DNA of 64,000 bases, from positions 62,001 to 126,000 of the forward strand of contig NZ_JANTEZ010000004.1 of NCBI RefSeq assembly GCF_024978135.1. Reading direction: 5' to 3'. Source of the DNA: Herbiconiux gentiana. GTDB taxonomy: Bacteria > Actinomycetota > Actinomycetes > Actinomycetales > Microbacteriaceae. This document shows, one piece after another, positions 36,174 through 46,911 of the stretch (position 1 is the stretch's first letter; every line of letters begins with the position of its first letter). Position numbers and translations under genes: made by a program. The notes beneath the pieces were generated by a model that saw only the letters and a list, made by a program, of their open reading frames with translations, had not been told where the DNA came from and did not search any database.

Positions 36174-36896
36174 TCAGGCGCCGGGCCCTGAAGTACGGGG
36201 TGCCGGAGTGCCGGGCGCCGGGGAGCCGGATGCCGGGGAGCCCGCGTCGGGCAGCAGCAGCTCCCCGACGATCTCGCGCAGCCGCTCGTCGGACACGGCC
36301 CCGTGACGCACGACACGCAGGGTGCCGTCGGCGCGGGTGGCGTCGACGATGGTGGAGGCCACCGCCTCGGGGCGCTCTCCCCCGTCGAGGTAGACCGTCA
36401 CGCTGTCTTCGAGCATGGCGAGCGCCTGCTGCGCCGTGGTGGCGGCCGGCTGCCCGGTGAGGTTGGCGCTGGAGACGGCGAGGGGCCCGGTGTCGGCGAG
36501 GAGCTCGAGCGCGATCGGGTCGTCGGGCATCCGGAGGGCCACCGTGCCACCGGTCTCACCGAGGTCCCAGGCCAGCGACGGCGTGGCCTTCAGGATGAGC
36601 GTCAGACCTCCGGGCCAGAACGCGTCGACCAGCTGACGGGCCGAGTCGGGGATGCCGACGGCGAGGGCGTCGAGCGTCGGCGACCCGGGGATCAGCACCG
36701 GAGGCGGCGACTGGCGCGTGCGGCCCTTGGCGTCGAGCAGGCGCTGCACGGCGCGGGGCTGGAACGCATCGGCCGCCACCCCGTAGACGGTGTCGGTGGG
36801 GATGACGGCGAGCTCGCCGCGGGCGATGGCCGCACGGGCGAGGCGCATCCCGCTCAGGAGCTGGGTGGAGACGGAGCAGTCGTAGAGGTCAGCCAT
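36174..36896 (-). CDS. tsaC: threonylcarbamoyl-AMP synthase (Sua5/YciO/YrdC)
   Basis: 240 residues. It makes threonylcarbamoyl-AMP for the t6A modification of tRNAs reading ANN codons. Motifs: IPTDTVYGVAADA, KGRTRQSPPPVLI (KxR nucleotide site), TGGTVALRMPDD, and SSANLTGQPA. It lacks the full Sua5 C-terminal domain; instead the last ~20 residues are a Pro-Ala-Ser-Gly repeat. The ATG at 36896 is set by GGAGGT four bases upstream. Placed downstream of prmC, as in many actinobacteria. Confidence 0.93.
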   Translation of the reverse strand: MADLYDCSVSTQLLSGMRLARAAIARGELAVIPTDTVYGVAADAFQPRAVQRLLDAKGRTRQSPPPVLIPGSPTLDALAVGIPDSARQLVDAFWPGGLTLILKATPSLAWDLGETGGTVALRMPDDPIALELLADTGPLAVSSANLTGQPAATTAQQALAMLEDSVTVYLDGGERPEAVASTIVDATRADGTLRVVRHGAVSDERLREIVGELLLPDAGSPASGSPAPGTPAPRTSGPGA

Positions 36897-36942
36897 TGCA
36901 CCTCCATGATAGCGGGGCACCCTCGGATGCCCGGGGAGGCGC

Positions 36943-37134
36943 TCAGCGCTTGGGGACGCGACCGCGGCCGAAGATCAGCCAGAGGATGGAGCCGAGGATC
37001 GACAGGAAGAACGCGACCAGGATCCAGATGAACTTGCCGAGCCCGCCGTGGTTGGGGTTCTTGACGATCGACACGACCGTGACGATGAAGACGATCAGGC
37101 CGACGATGCCGAAGGTGAAGCTGATGGGTTCCAT
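36943..37134 (-). CDS. PLDc_N-domain small membrane protein
   Basis: 63 residues with two membrane helices (about 7-24 and 34-54) separated by a short polar loop (KNPNHGGLGK) and ending in a basic tail. The pattern (W-I-L, then ILWLIFGRGR) matches the phospholipase D nuclease N-terminal domain that also occurs alone in actinobacteria. No enzyme domain is attached. Function unknown. Confidence 0.75.
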   Translation of the reverse strand: MEPISFTFGIVGLIVFIVTVVSIVKNPNHGGLGKFIWILVAFFLSILGSILWLIFGRGRVPKR

Positions 37135-37195
37135 GTTGAGATCCTATTGCCGGCCGCCGACAGCGAGTGGCCGGGTGGTGCCGGTCAGGGGTGGG

Positions 37196-38110
37196 TCAGC
37201 GGATGCCCGTGGTCGCCCGGTCGCGCCCCGTGAGGTCGCGGTGGGTGGCCACGGCCCGCCAGCCGTCGGCGATGAGCAGCTCGCGCATCCCGGGGCCCTG
37301 CAGGTCGCCGTGCTCGATCACCAGGCTGCCGCCCGGGCGGAGCAGGCGCTTCGCGGTGGCCGAGACGTCGCGCACCACGTCGAGGCCGTCGGCTCCGCCG
37401 TAGAGCGCGTGCTCGGGGTCGTGCAGGCGCACCTCGGGGTCGCGCGGGATCGCACCGACCGGGATGTAGGGCGGGTTCGAGGCCACCACGTCGACCGTGC
37501 CGTCGAGCTCGGGCAGCGCATCCGCCAGATCGATGAACACGATGCGGGCGTTCTCGGCGCCCACCGAGCGCAGGTTCTGCTTGGCCCAGATGAAGGCCTC
37601 GGTCGAGTTCTCGACCGCCACGACCTCGGCGTGGGGCACCTCGGTGGCCAGCGACAGGGCGATCGCCCCGCTGCCCGTGCCGAGGTCGACGGCGAGCGGA
37701 TGCGCGCCCTCCGCGGGCACCACGGCCCGAAGGGCGTCGATCGCCAGCTGCGCCACGAACTCGGTCTCGGGCCGGGGAACGAAGACTCCGGGACCGACCG
37801 CCAGTTCGAGCGAGCGGAACCAGGCGACACCGGTGATGTGCTGCAGCGGCTCGCGGGCCGCCCGGCGCTCCACGGCCTCGGCGATGGCGACGGTGTCGTC
37901 GGCGCCGAGCGCCGCATCCGTCACGACCAGCGACTGCACGCGACCGCGCGAGGCACCGAGCACGTGCCCGATCAGCAGCTCGGCGTCGACCTCGGGGTCG
38001 GTCACGCCGCTCGCGCGCAGGATCGCGCTCGAGCGCTCGAAGATCGAGCGCACGGTGGCGGGGGCGCCGGTCGCGGTGTCGAGGAGGGTCATCGGCGGAT
38101 CGGCCCTCAC
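37196..38110 (-). CDS. prmC: peptide chain release factor N5-glutamine methyltransferase
   Basis: 304 residues. It methylates the GGQ glutamine of release factors using S-adenosylmethionine. N-terminal helical domain, then [30 protein letters not shown] (SAM motif I) and the catalytic NPPYIP. The GTG at 38110 overlaps the prfA stop by four bases; an ATG six codons later is an alternative start. Coupling to prfA matches substrate and enzyme. Confidence 0.95.
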   Translation of the reverse strand: MRADPPMTLLDTATGAPATVRSIFERSSAILRASGVTDPEVDAELLIGHVLGASRGRVQSLVVTDAALGADDTVAIAEAVERRAAREPLQHITGVAWFRSLELAVGPGVFVPRPETEFVAQLAIDALRAVVPAEGAHPLAVDLGTGSGAIALSLATEVPHAEVVAVENSTEAFIWAKQNLRSVGAENARIVFIDLADALPELDGTVDVVASNPPYIPVGAIPRDPEVRLHDPEHALYGGADGLDVVRDVSATAKRLLRPGGSLVIEHGDLQGPGMRELLIADGWRAVATHRDLTGRDRATTGIR

Positions 38111-39186
38111 TCGTCGCCGCCGAGGGCGGCCAGGCGGCTCTCCTCGTCGGCGGTGATGGCGGACTGGATGATCGGCTCGAGCGCGCCGTCCATAACCTGG
38201 TCGAGGTTGTACGCCTTGTACCCGGTGCGGTGGTCGGCGATGCGGTTCTCGGGGAAGTTGTAGGTGCGGATGCGCTCGGAGCGGTCGACCGTGCGGATCT
38301 GGCTGCGTCGGGCCGCGCTGGCCTCGGCGTCGAGCTCCTCCTGCTGCTTGGCGAGGATGCGGGCGCGCAGCACGCGCATGCCGGCCTCGCGGTTCTGCAG
38401 CTGGCTCTTCTCGTTCTGCATCGACACCACGATGCCCGTGGGCAGGTGGGTGATGCGCACGGCCGAGTCGGTGGTGTTGACCGACTGGCCGCCGGGGCCG
38501 CTCGAGCGGAACACGTCGATCTTGAGATCGTTCGGGCTGATCTCGACCTCTTCGGGCTCGTCGACCTCGGGGAAGACGAGCACGCCGGCGGCGGAGGTGT
38601 GGATGCGCCCCTGCGACTCGGTGGCCGGCACACGCTGCACGCGGTGCACGCCGCCCTCGTACTTCAGGTGCGCCCAGACGCCCTCGGCCGGGTCGGTGGA
38701 GCGGCCCTTGACGGCGATCTGCACGTCCTTGTAGCCACCGAGATCGCTCTCGGTGCGCTCGAGGAGCTCCGTCTTCCAGCCCTTCGACTCGGCGTAGTGC
38801 AGGTACATGCGCAGCAGGTCGGCGGCGAAGAGCATGCTCTCCGCGCCGCCCTCGCCGGCCTTGATCTCCATGATCACGTCACGGGCGTCGTCGGGGTCGC
38901 GCGGGATGAGGAGGCGGCGGAGCCGCTCCTCGGTCTCGGCCACGGTCTCCTCGAGCGCGGGCACCTCGTCGGCGAAGGCCTGGTCGTCGGCCGCGAGCTC
39001 GCGGGCCGCCTCGAGGTCGTCGACGCTCTGCTGCCAGGCCGTGTGCGCGGCCACGATGCGGCTGAGCTCGGCGTAGCGGCGGTTGACGCGCTTGGAGCGC
39101 GCCGGGTCGCCGTGCAGCTCGGGATCGCTCAGCTGGCGCTGCAGGTCGTCGTGCTCGGCCTGCAGCGTGGCCACCGACTCGAACAT
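38107..39186 (-). CDS. prfA: peptide chain release factor 1
   Basis: 359 residues. It reads UAA and UAG. The recognition tripeptide appears as PAT in [14 protein letters not shown], and the peptidyl-hydrolysis motif as [15 protein letters not shown]. The ATG at 39186 shares one base with the rho stop (TGATG); a GTG one codon before would overlap by four. The adjacent prmC modifies the GGQ glutamine. Confidence 0.97.
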   Translation of the reverse strand: MFESVATLQAEHDDLQRQLSDPELHGDPARSKRVNRRYAELSRIVAAHTAWQQSVDDLEAARELAADDQAFADEVPALEETVAETEERLRRLLIPRDPDDARDVIMEIKAGEGGAESMLFAADLLRMYLHYAESKGWKTELLERTESDLGGYKDVQIAVKGRSTDPAEGVWAHLKYEGGVHRVQRVPATESQGRIHTSAAGVLVFPEVDEPEEVEISPNDLKIDVFRSSGPGGQSVNTTDSAVRITHLPTGIVVSMQNEKSQLQNREAGMRVLRARILAKQQEELDAEASAARRSQIRTVDRSERIRTYNFPENRIADHRTGYKAYNLDQVMDGALEPIIQSAITADEESRLAALGGDE

Positions 39187-41636
39187 CACTCGCCCTTGTG
39201 GGCGCCGAAGCCGTTGTGGTTCGAGCCGTTGTGGTTGGAGGCGCTGTGGGCACCGTGTCCCTGGGCGGGGGCCGGCATCGACTTCTGCACCTGCATCAGG
39301 AACTCCACGTTCGAGGAGGTCTCCTTGAGGCGGCCGAGCACGATCTCGAGCGCCTGCTGCGGATCGACACCGGCGAGGGCGCGACGCAGCTTCCAGGTGA
39401 TCTTGGTCTCGTCGGCGCCCATCAGCAGTTCCTCGCGGCGGGTGCTCGACGCGTTCACGTCGACCGCCGGGAAGATGCGCTTGTCGGCGAGCTGACGCGA
39501 GAGGCGCAGCTCGGAGTTGCCGGTTCCCTTGAACTCCTCGAAGATCACCTCGTCCATCTTCGAGCCGGTCTCCACCAGCGCGGTGGCGAGGATGGTCAGC
39601 GAGCCGCCGTTCTCGATGTTGCGCGCGGCACCGAAGAAGCGCTTCGGCGGGTAGAGCGCCGAGGCGTCGACACCGCCCGAGAGGATGCGGCCGGAGGCCG
39701 GCGACGCCAGGTTGTAGGCGCGGCCGAGGCGGGTGATCGAGTCGAGCAGCACGACGACGTCGTGGCCCAGCTCCACCAGGCGCTTGGCGCGCTCGATGGC
39801 GAGCTCGGCGACCGTGGTGTGGTCTTCGGCCGGACGGTCGAAGGTCGAGGCGATGACCTCGCCCTTGACGGTGCGCTGCATGTCGGTGACCTCTTCGGGC
39901 CGCTCGTCGACCAGCACGACCATGAGGTGCACCTCGGGGTTGTTGGTCGAGATCGCGTTGGCGATCTGCTGCAGCACGATCGTCTTGCCGGCCTTGGGCG
40001 GCGCGACGATGAGGCCGCGCTGGCCCTTGCCGATGGGGGCCACCAGGTCGATGATGCGCTGCGTCAGCTTGCCGGGCTCGGTCTCCAGGCGCAGGCGCTC
40101 CTGGGGGTAGAGCGGGGTCAGCTTGCCGAACTCGACACGGTTCTGCGCCTCGTCGACGGGCAGGCCGTTGATCGACTCGATGCGCACGATCGCGTTGTAC
40201 TTCTGACGGCCGTTGGAGTCGCCCTCGCGCGGCTGACGGATCGAGCCGACGACGGCGTCGCCCTTGCGCAGGTTGTACTTCTTGACCTGGCCGAGCGAGA
40301 CGTAGACGTCGCTGTTGCCCGGCAGGTATCCGCTCGTGCGCACGAAGGCGTAGTTGTCGAGGATGTCGAGGATGCCCGCGACGGGGATGAGCACGTCGTC
40401 CTCGGAGACCTCGGGCTCGATGTCGTCGCCCCCGGTCTGGCCGCGGCGCTTGCGGTCGCGGTAGCGGTTGCGGGCGCCCCGCTCGCTGCGGTCGCCCTGC
40501 TCGCCGCCCCGGCGCTCGTCGAACTGCTCCTGCTGGCGGGCCTCGCTCTGCTCGCCCTGGCCGCGGTCGGTGCGGTCTGAGCGGTCGTTCTGGCCGTTGC
40601 GGTCGTTGCGGTCGTTCTGGCCGGCGCGGTCGTTCTGGCCGATGCGATCATTCTGGCCGCGCTCGTTCTGGCCGCGGTCGTTCTGGCCGCGGTCGGCACG
40701 GTCGTTCTGGCGGTCGCCGCGGTCGTTCTGCTGCTGGCCGTTCTGGCCGTTCTGGGCGTTCTGGGCGTTTTGGCCGTTGCGCTCGTTCTGGGCGCCGCGG
40801 TCGTTCTGGCCGTTCTGCTGCTGACCGTTCTGCGAGCCCTGGCCGTTCTGCTGGCCCTGGCCGTTCTGCTGCTGGCCGGCGTCGGCGTTCTCGGCGTTGC
40901 CACCGCGACCGCGGCGGTTGCGGCCACGGCCACGACCCTCACGGGGCGCCTGCTCGGTCTGCTCGCCCTGCTCGGCGGCCGCGTCGGTGCCGGCGTCGCG
41001 CCCGGAGGCGTCGGCCGGAGCGTCGACGTTCGGGGCATCCGTCGGGAGCACGGGGGCCTCGGCGCTCTCGTGGTTGGCGTGACCGCCGGCGCTGACACGC
41101 TCGGTGCTCACCCGCTCCGTGGTGACCCGGCGCGAGCGGCGCTTGGGCGAGACCGGGCCCTCGGGGAGCTCGATCACGATCGGCTCCTTGGGGGCCGATC
41201 CGGTGGCGGGAGCCGCACGCAGCAGCTCGTCGGGGACGATGGGGCCGGCCAGGTCGGCGGCAGGGGCCTCGGTGGAGGGCGCCTCGGCGGCGTCGGCGGC
41301 GGGGGCCTCCTCGGCGGGCGCGGCAGGCGCCTCGGCAGCGGCCTCAGCAGCAGGCGCCTCGGCAGCGGTCTCAGCGGCAGCGGGCTCAGCCGTAGCGGCC
41401 TCAGCCGTGGCGGCCTCAGCAGCCGGGGCCACGGAGGCGAGCGCATCGACGGGCAGGTCGAGCGTGGCCGCGGTGGCAGCGGGCAGGTCGTCGCCCTGCT
41501 GCACACGGCGGATGGCCTCGACGAGCTCGCCCTTGCGGAGCTTCGAGGCGCCGGCCATGCCGAGCTGCGCGGCGATCGCCTGCAGTTCGGAGACCTTGAG
41601 CGTCGAGAGCTCGGGGGTGGTGTTGACGTCAGTCAC
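39186..41636 (-). CDS. rho: transcription termination factor Rho with large Asn/Asp/Arg/Gln-rich insert
   Basis: 816 residues, about twice E. coli Rho. Order: Rho_N ([17 protein letters not shown]); an Ala/Glu-rich acidic region (~50-165); [12 protein letters not shown]; a low-complexity insert of ~140 residues (about 245-385) dominated by QNDR and NGQN units; then the RNA-binding CSD ([12 protein letters not shown]) and the ATPase core with APPKAGKT (~547), [24 protein letters not shown] and [15 protein letters not shown]. The core is complete, so the protein should be an active RNA-dependent ATPase. GTG start at 41636. Insert domains of similar make-up are known in other high-GC Gram-positive Rho proteins such as that of Micrococcus luteus. 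Confidence 0.96.
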   Translation of the reverse strand: MTDVNTTPELSTLKVSELQAIAAQLGMAGASKLRKGELVEAIRRVQQGDDLPAATAATLDLPVDALASVAPAAEAATAEAATAEPAAAETAAEAPAAEAAAEAPAAPAEEAPAADAAEAPSTEAPAADLAGPIVPDELLRAAPATGSAPKEPIVIELPEGPVSPKRRSRRVTTERVSTERVSAGGHANHESAEAPVLPTDAPNVDAPADASGRDAGTDAAAEQGEQTEQAPREGRGRGRNRRGRGGNAENADAGQQQNGQGQQNGQGSQNGQQQNGQNDRGAQNERNGQNAQNAQNGQNGQQQNDRGDRQNDRADRGQNDRGQNERGQNDRIGQNDRAGQNDRNDRNGQNDRSDRTDRGQGEQSEARQQEQFDERRGGEQGDRSERGARNRYRDRKRRGQTGGDDIEPEVSEDDVLIPVAGILDILDNYAFVRTSGYLPGNSDVYVSLGQVKKYNLRKGDAVVGSIRQPREGDSNGRQKYNAIVRIESINGLPVDEAQNRVEFGKLTPLYPQERLRLETEPGKLTQRIIDLVAPIGKGQRGLIVAPPKAGKTIVLQQIANAISTNNPEVHLMVVLVDERPEEVTDMQRTVKGEVIASTFDRPAEDHTTVAELAIERAKRLVELGHDVVVLLDSITRLGRAYNLASPASGRILSGGVDASALYPPKRFFGAARNIENGGSLTILATALVETGSKMDEVIFEEFKGTGNSELRLSRQLADKRIFPAVDVNASSTRREELLMGADETKITWKLRRALAGVDPQQALEIVLGRLKETSSNVEFLMQVQKSMPAPAQGHGAHSASNHNGSNHNGFGAHKGE
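40570..40890 (-). repeat. rho: degenerate repeats coding the QNDR/NGQN insert of Rho
   Basis: Imperfect short units built on cggtcgttctggcc recur many times and encode Gln-Asn-Asp-Arg or Asn-Gly-Gln-Asn. They explain the length of the Rho insert and are prone to slippage. Confidence 0.8.
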
Positions 41637-41848
41637 GGAGATGGTGTCCTTCCCCTGCCGGCATCAGAGGCGAGGCAGAGAACTGCTGCGGAAGGGGGAC
41701 GCAGACAGCTGCGAGGAATCACGCTGCCGAAACAACGGGATGCAACACGAGCCGGATACGTCTCTGCACGCGGCAGGAAATGAGTTGAGGAAATGCGACC
41801 AGGGATGTGGATCAGGTACTCAGAACATCTGATACGCAGAAACTGAGG
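41637..41848 (-). promoter_or_regulatory. rho leader region with C/T-rich, G-poor tract
   Basis: The 212 bases between thrB and rho hold no gene. On the minus strand the last ~90 bases before the weak ribosome binding site (GGGGAAGG) are rich in C and T with few G residues and contain tgcgtcccccttccgcagca and ctctgcctcgcctctg. Such a tract could bind Rho itself (autoregulation by attenuation is known in E. coli). No clear promoter hexamers were found. Confidence 0.35.
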
Positions 41849-42832
41849 CTAGTTCTGATTCTCCGGGTGCACGACCACTGTAGCACCTTTGAAGTCCACG
41901 GCCAGAACCAGCGATTCCCAGGGTGTCGCGGCCTTCTCGGCCACCAGTTCGGCGGCGGCCTGACGCTGCCCCGGGTCGCTGCAGAGCACCAGGATGCTCG
42001 GCCCCGCCCCCGAGACGACGGCCGGGAAGCCCTCGGCCCGGAGCGCACGGATCAGCCGGTCGGTCTCGGGCATGGCGCTCGCCCGGTAGCTCTGGTGCAG
42101 CTTGTCCTCCGTGGCCGCGAGCAGCAGCTCGGGGCTCTGGATGAGCGCGGCAATCAGGAGCGTCGAACGAGAGACGTTGAAGATGGCGTCGGCGTGCGGC
42201 ACCGACTCGGGCTGGAGGCTTCGCGCGAGCGCCGTCGACATCGTCTCGTGCGGCACCAGCACGAGCGGCGAGACGCCGCGGTGCACGATGAGCTTCTTCG
42301 ACTGCGGACCCTCGGGGGTTACCCACGCGATGGTCAGGCCGCCGAAGAGCGCGGGCGCGACGTTGTCGGGGTGGCCCTCGAGCTCGGTCGCCAGGGCGAG
42401 CAGCCCGAGCGAGTCGATCTCGACGATGCCCTCGAGCAGGCCCTTCGCGGCCATGATGCCCGAGACGATGGCCGCACCCGAGGAGCCGAGCCCTCGGCCG
42501 TGCGGGATGACGTTGTGCGCCTCGAGATTCAGGCCCGGGAGCTCCTGGCCGTGGGCCGCGAAGGTGTGGGCGATCGCCCGCACCACGAGGTTCGACTCGT
42601 CGGTGGGCACCTCCCCCGCGCCGACGCCGTGCACGTCGACGAAGACACCCGGCTCGGGGCGCACCGTGACCGTCAGCTCGTCGTAGAGCGCCAGCGCGAG
42701 GCCGAGCGTGTCGAAGCCGGGGCCGAGGTTCGCCGTCGTCGCCGGGACGCGGACCGTGACCGAGGTGCCGACCATCGGGCCGGTCGAACCCACGGCAGCG
42801 CCGACAGAGCCCGCGACCGCCTCGGCGCTCAC
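41849..42832 (-). CDS. thrB: homoserine kinase
   Basis: 327 residues, GHMP kinase. It phosphorylates homoserine for threonine synthesis. Motifs: [20 protein letters not shown], the ATP loop [26 protein letters not shown], and [11 protein letters not shown] near the C-terminus. The GTG at 42832 overlaps the thrC stop by four bases; an ATG at about residue 20 is a possible alternative since the intervening 19 residues are Ala/Gly/Val-rich. Confidence 0.96.
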   Translation of the reverse strand: MSAEAVAGSVGAAVGSTGPMVGTSVTVRVPATTANLGPGFDTLGLALALYDELTVTVRPEPGVFVDVHGVGAGEVPTDESNLVVRAIAHTFAAHGQELPGLNLEAHNVIPHGRGLGSSGAAIVSGIMAAKGLLEGIVEIDSLGLLALATELEGHPDNVAPALFGGLTIAWVTPEGPQSKKLIVHRGVSPLVLVPHETMSTALARSLQPESVPHADAIFNVSRSTLLIAALIQSPELLLAATEDKLHQSYRASAMPETDRLIRALRAEGFPAVVSGAGPSILVLCSDPGQRQAAAELVAEKAATPWESLVLAVDFKGATVVVHPENQN

Positions 42833-43950
42833 AGAGCGGCCTTCTGCAGCCCGAGCACCCCGGCCACCTCCGCCGCGTCGGCGGGGACGATGGTCGGGGT
42901 GACCTCGCCGCCGTCCTCGGTGCGGAGGGCCCACTGCGGGTCTTTCAGTCCGTGGCCCGTGACCGTGATGACCACTGTGGACCCGGCCGAAATGACCCCG
43001 GCATCGGAGCGCTCCAGCAGCCCGGCCACACCGATCGCGGAGGCCGGCTCGACGAACACGCCGACCTCGGCCGAGAGCAGACGGTGCGCGGCGAGGATGT
43101 GCTCGTCGCTGATCGCACCGAAGTAGCCGTCGGTGGCCTCACGGGCCGCGATCGCGAGCTCCCACGACGCCGGGTTGCCGATGCGGATCGCGCTGGCGAT
43201 GGTGTCGGGGTGGCGCACGATCTCACCGAGCACGATGGGCGCGCTGCCCGCCGCCTGGAAGCCGAACATGCGCGGGAGCTTCGTGGTGACCCCGCGCTCG
43301 AGCTCCTCGGTGTAGCCACGGGAATACGCGGTGTAGTTGCCCGCGTTGCCGACCGGCAGCAGGTGGAAGTCGGGCGCATCCTGCAGCACCTCGACGACCT
43401 CGTAGGCCGCGGTCTTCTGGCCGGCGATGCGGTCGGGGTTGACCGAGTTCACGAGGTGCACCGGGTAGTTCGCCGCGAGGTCGCGGGCGAGGTCGAGGCA
43501 GTCGTCGAAGTTGCCCTGCACCTGGATGAGCTGCGCGTTGTGCGCGATGGCCTGGCTGAGCTTGCCCAGGGCGATCTTGCCCTCGGGCACCAGCACGGCC
43601 GCGGTGATGCCGGCGTGCGTGGCGTACGCCGCCGCCGAGGCGGAGGTGTTGCCGGTCGAGGCGCAGATGACGGCCTTCGCACCGTGCTCGACGGCCTTCG
43701 AGATGGCCATCGTCATGCCGCGGTCCTTGAAGGAGCCCGTCGGGTTCATGCCCTCGTACTTGATGTAGACCTTCGCCCCGGTGCGGGCCGACAGCGCCGG
43801 CGCCGGGATGAGCGGCGTGCCGCCCTCGCCGAGCGTGACGACCGGGGTGGCCTCCGTGATGCCGAGACGGTCGGCGTACTCGTGCAGAACGCCCCGCCAC
43901 TGCCGTGATGCGATGCCGCGGGAGGGGATCTTCTCGGTGCTCTCGGCCAC
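42829..43950 (-). CDS. thrC: threonine synthase
   Basis: 373 residues, PLP enzyme of fold type II, short (actinobacterial/plant-like) class. PLP lysine in [11 protein letters not shown]; phosphate loop [12 protein letters not shown]. It converts O-phosphohomoserine to threonine. The GTG at 43950 overlaps the hom stop by one base (TAGTG), and thrB is coupled downstream. Confidence 0.97.
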   Translation of the reverse strand: MAESTEKIPSRGIASRQWRGVLHEYADRLGITEATPVVTLGEGGTPLIPAPALSARTGAKVYIKYEGMNPTGSFKDRGMTMAISKAVEHGAKAVICASTGNTSASAAAYATHAGITAAVLVPEGKIALGKLSQAIAHNAQLIQVQGNFDDCLDLARDLAANYPVHLVNSVNPDRIAGQKTAAYEVVEVLQDAPDFHLLPVGNAGNYTAYSRGYTEELERGVTTKLPRMFGFQAAGSAPIVLGEIVRHPDTIASAIRIGNPASWELAIAAREATDGYFGAISDEHILAAHRLLSAEVGVFVEPASAIGVAGLLERSDAGVISAGSTVVITVTGHGLKDPQWALRTEDGGEVTPTIVPADAAEVAGVLGLQKAAL

Positions 43951-45287
43951 TAGGGCGTGTCTCCTTCAACTCGTAGTACCGACTCGACCCGAACGACGGC
44001 GTCGTGGGCCGAGACGGCGGCCACCGTGGCCGCGAGTGCGGCCTCCGTGGCTTCGTGCGTGATGATCACAAGGGTAGCGGTGAGCGGCTGATCGCCCGAC
44101 CGGCCCGCCGCGGCACTCGCGACGGTCTGCTGCAGCGCCTCGACCGAGACGCCGTGCTCGCTGAACAGTCCGGCGATCTGGGCGAGCACGCCCGGCTTGT
44201 CGGCGACGACGAGGGTGAGCTGGTAGCGGGTCGTGACCGACCCGATGCCGAACACCGGCAGGTTCGCGTGCACCGACTCCCCCACGCCCGGGCCGCCGGC
44301 GACGTGCCGGCGGGCCGCCGAGACGAGGTCGCCGAGCACCGCCGAGGCGGTCTCGGTGCCGCCCGCGCCCGCGCCGTAGAACATCAGGTCGCCCGCGGCC
44401 TCGGCCTGCACGAACACCGCGTTCTTGGCGTCGTGCACGGCGGCGAGCGGATGACGCCGGCTGATCAGGGCCGGATGCACGCGGGCGACGACACCCTCGA
44501 CCCCGGTCACCGGGTCGGTCAGCCGCTCGCAGATCGCGAGCAGCTTCACGACGAAGCCCGCCTTCTCGGCCGCCTCGACCTGTGCGGCCGTGACCGTGGT
44601 CATGCCCTCGCGGTGCACCGCCTCGACCGGAACCGCGGTGTGGAAGGCGAGGCTGGCCAGAATGGCCGCCTTCTGCGCCGCGTCGTAGCCCTCGACGTCG
44701 GCGGTCGGGTCGGCCTCGGCGTAGCCGAGCTCGGTGGCGACCGCGAGGGCGTTCTCGAAGCTGTCGCCCTGCACGTCCATGCGGTCGAGGATGAAGTTCG
44801 TCGTGCCGTTCACGATGCCCATCACACGCTTCACCCGGTCGCCGGCGAGCGAGTCGCGCAGGGGCCGGATGATCGGGATGGCGCCGCCCGCGGCCGCCTC
44901 GTAGTACAGCTGCGCTCCGACCTGCTCGGCGGCGGCGAAGAGCTCGGGGCCGTGGGTCGCGAGCAGGGCCTTGTTGCCCGTCACGACGTCGGCGCCCGAG
45001 TTGATGGCCGCGAGGATGTACTCCTTCGCCGGCTCGATGCCGCCCATCAGCTCGATCACGACGTCGGCCGACTGGATCAGCGTGAGGGCGTCGGTGGTGA
45101 GGAGCTCGCGCGGGATGTCGACGTCGCGCCGCGCGTCGACGTCGCGCACGGCGACGCCCACGAGCTCGAGGCCGGCGCCCACACGGGCGGCCAGCTCGTC
45201 GCCGTGCTCGAGCAGCAGCCGGGCGACCTGCGAGCCGACCGAGCCCGCGCCGAGCAGCGCGATGCGGAGGTTGCGGTATTCGATCAT
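43950..45287 (-). CDS. hom: homoserine dehydrogenase
   Basis: 445 residues. It reduces aspartate semialdehyde to homoserine. Rossmann motif [15 protein letters not shown]; catalytic domain [40 protein letters not shown] and [18 protein letters not shown]. The C-terminal ~80 residues form an ACT domain ([22 protein letters not shown]), the expected site of threonine feedback control. The ATG at 45287 has GGAGG upstream and overlaps the lysA stop by four bases. Confidence 0.97.
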   Translation of the reverse strand: MIEYRNLRIALLGAGSVGSQVARLLLEHGDELAARVGAGLELVGVAVRDVDARRDVDIPRELLTTDALTLIQSADVVIELMGGIEPAKEYILAAINSGADVVTGNKALLATHGPELFAAAEQVGAQLYYEAAAGGAIPIIRPLRDSLAGDRVKRVMGIVNGTTNFILDRMDVQGDSFENALAVATELGYAEADPTADVEGYDAAQKAAILASLAFHTAVPVEAVHREGMTTVTAAQVEAAEKAGFVVKLLAICERLTDPVTGVEGVVARVHPALISRRHPLAAVHDAKNAVFVQAEAAGDLMFYGAGAGGTETASAVLGDLVSAARRHVAGGPGVGESVHANLPVFGIGSVTTRYQLTLVVADKPGVLAQIAGLFSEHGVSVEALQQTVASAAAGRSGDQPLTATLVIITHEATEAALAATVAAVSAHDAVVRVESVLRVEGDTP

Positions 45288-46708
45288 CGGGGGCCTCCGG
45301 AGTAGGCGACGTCGCGGGCGAGGAGGTCGTGCTCGGTCTCGCGGCGCACGAGCAGCCGGGCCTCGCCGCCCGCGACCGCCACGACCGCCGGCCGGGTGAG
45401 GTAGTTGTAGTTGCTCGAGAGCGAGAAGCAGTAGGCGCCGGTCGCCGGCACCGCGAGCAGGTCGCCCGGGCGCACGTCGCCGGGGAGGTAGTCGGCGTTC
45501 ACGACGATGTCGCCGCTCTCGCAGTGCTTGCCGGCGATGCGCACCAGGGCGGGCTGCGCATCCGTCACCCGGCTCGCCAGACGCACCGAGTACTCGGCCC
45601 CGTAGAGGGCGGTGCGGGCGTTGTCGCTCATGCCCCCGTCGACGCTGACGTAGCGACGCACGGCCTCGGTCGCGGGCTCGGCGTGCTCGCCGGGCACGGT
45701 GACCAGCACGTCTTTCACCGTGCCGACCTCGTAGAGGGTGATGCCGGCGGGGCCGACGATCGAGCGGCCGGGCTCGAAGGCGAGGGCGGGCAGCGGGATG
45801 CCGACGCGCGCGCACTCGCGCGCGACGGAACCGACGATGGCGTGGGCCAGCTCGGCGATCGGGGTGGGGTCGTCGGCCGAGGTGTAGGCGATGCCGAAGC
45901 CGCCGCCGAGGTTGAGACCGGGCACCTCGCCGCCGGCGAGCAGCTCGGCGTGCACCTCGAGCAGGCGTGCGGCCGACTCGGCGAAACCGTCGGAGCCGAA
46001 GATCTGCGAACCGATGTGGCAGTGCAGCCCGAGGAAGCGCAGCGAGTCGTGCGAGCGGATGGCCGCCGCGTACTCGACGGCCTGGTCGAGCCGCACACCG
46101 AACTTCTGGTCTTCGTGCGCGGTGGCGAGGAAGTCGTGGGTGTGGGCGTGCACGCCGCTGTTCACCCGCAGGCGCACGGCCTGTACGCGCCCGTGCCGGG
46201 CGGCGGCCTCGGCCACGCGCTCGATCTCGACGGCGCTGTCGATCACGATCACGCCGAGGCCGGCGCCGACCGCTCGATCGATCTCGGCGACGGACTTGTT
46301 GTTGCCGTGGAGGCCCAGGCGCGCGGGGTCGGCTCCGGCCGCGAGGGCGACGGCGAGCTCTCCGCCCGAGCAGACGTCGATCCAGAGGCCGTCCTCGGCC
46401 ATCCAGCGGGCGACGTCGATCGTGAGCAGCGCCTTGGCGGCGTAGTAGACGGTGGCGGTGGTGCCGACGGCGGCGGCCTCGGCGGCGAAGGCGTCGCGGA
46501 TGCCGCGGGCGCGGGTACGCGCATCCGCTTCGTCGATGACGTAGAGGGGCGTGCCGAAGCGTTCGGCCAGGCTGCTCGCCGAGACACCGGCGATCGTGAT
46601 CCCGCCGGAGGCGTCGCGGGAGGCGTGCTGCGGCCAGACGGCCGCGTCGAGCGCATTGCCGTCGTCGGGGTGCCGCAGCCACGCGGGGGCGAGGGGGCTG
46701 GCTGTCAT
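45284..46708 (-). CDS. lysA: diaminopimelate decarboxylase
   Basis: 474 residues, PLP alanine-racemase-fold enzyme making lysine. PLP lysine in VYYAAKALL; HCHIGSQIF; the Gly-rich phosphate loop LNLGGGFGIAY; EPGRSIVGPAG; and the substrate motif KHCESGD. The ATG at 46708 gives the N-terminus normal for actinobacteria. An in-frame ATG 23 codons upstream extends into the leader and lacks family-like sequence. It leads the lysA-hom-thrC-thrB block behind a long leader. Confidence 0.97.
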   Translation of the reverse strand: MTASPLAPAWLRHPDDGNALDAAVWPQHASRDASGGITIAGVSASSLAERFGTPLYVIDEADARTRARGIRDAFAAEAAAVGTTATVYYAAKALLTIDVARWMAEDGLWIDVCSGGELAVALAAGADPARLGLHGNNKSVAEIDRAVGAGLGVIVIDSAVEIERVAEAAARHGRVQAVRLRVNSGVHAHTHDFLATAHEDQKFGVRLDQAVEYAAAIRSHDSLRFLGLHCHIGSQIFGSDGFAESAARLLEVHAELLAGGEVPGLNLGGGFGIAYTSADDPTPIAELAHAIVGSVARECARVGIPLPALAFEPGRSIVGPAGITLYEVGTVKDVLVTVPGEHAEPATEAVRRYVSVDGGMSDNARTALYGAEYSVRLASRVTDAQPALVRIAGKHCESGDIVVNADYLPGDVRPGDLLAVPATGAYCFSLSSNYNYLTRPAVVAVAGGEARLLVRRETEHDLLARDVAYSGGPR

Positions 46709-46911
46709 GGTGTGATCCCTAGTGCTGGAGGGAGCGGCGCCGGTCTGCGGCGGGCACGGGGCCTGGCGGGACGGCATCGATCCGGGCGGCGGCCGCGAGG
46801 CGGCTCAGGGCGGCGAGCGGACCCGGCTTGGTCCCTGAAGCCGTCGCGCGAGGGATGAGCACTCGCGCGTTCCCCCGATTCTAGCGGGTGACGCAGCCCC
46901 GGCCTGTTCCG
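46709..46911 (-). promoter_or_regulatory. lysA promoter (TAGAAT at 46878-46883) and ~165-base leader
   Basis: On the minus strand TAGAAT at 46878-46883 is the best -10 box in this 203-base gap. It would leave a leader of about 165 bases before lysA. I recognise no lysine riboswitch core, and no -35 is evident. A 47-codon open frame starting with GTG crosses the leader; there is no further support that it is translated. Confidence 0.4.

Noticed and set aside
40570-40890. Repeats in rho as a CRISPR array
   Set aside because: Units are short, imperfect, directly adjacent with no spacers, and in frame within a complete Rho protein.
43950-46682. A 910-codon open frame across hom and lysA
   Set aside because: The first half is out of frame with lysA and is Arg-rich; the true hom start is the ATG at 45287 with GGAGG and a four-base overlap.
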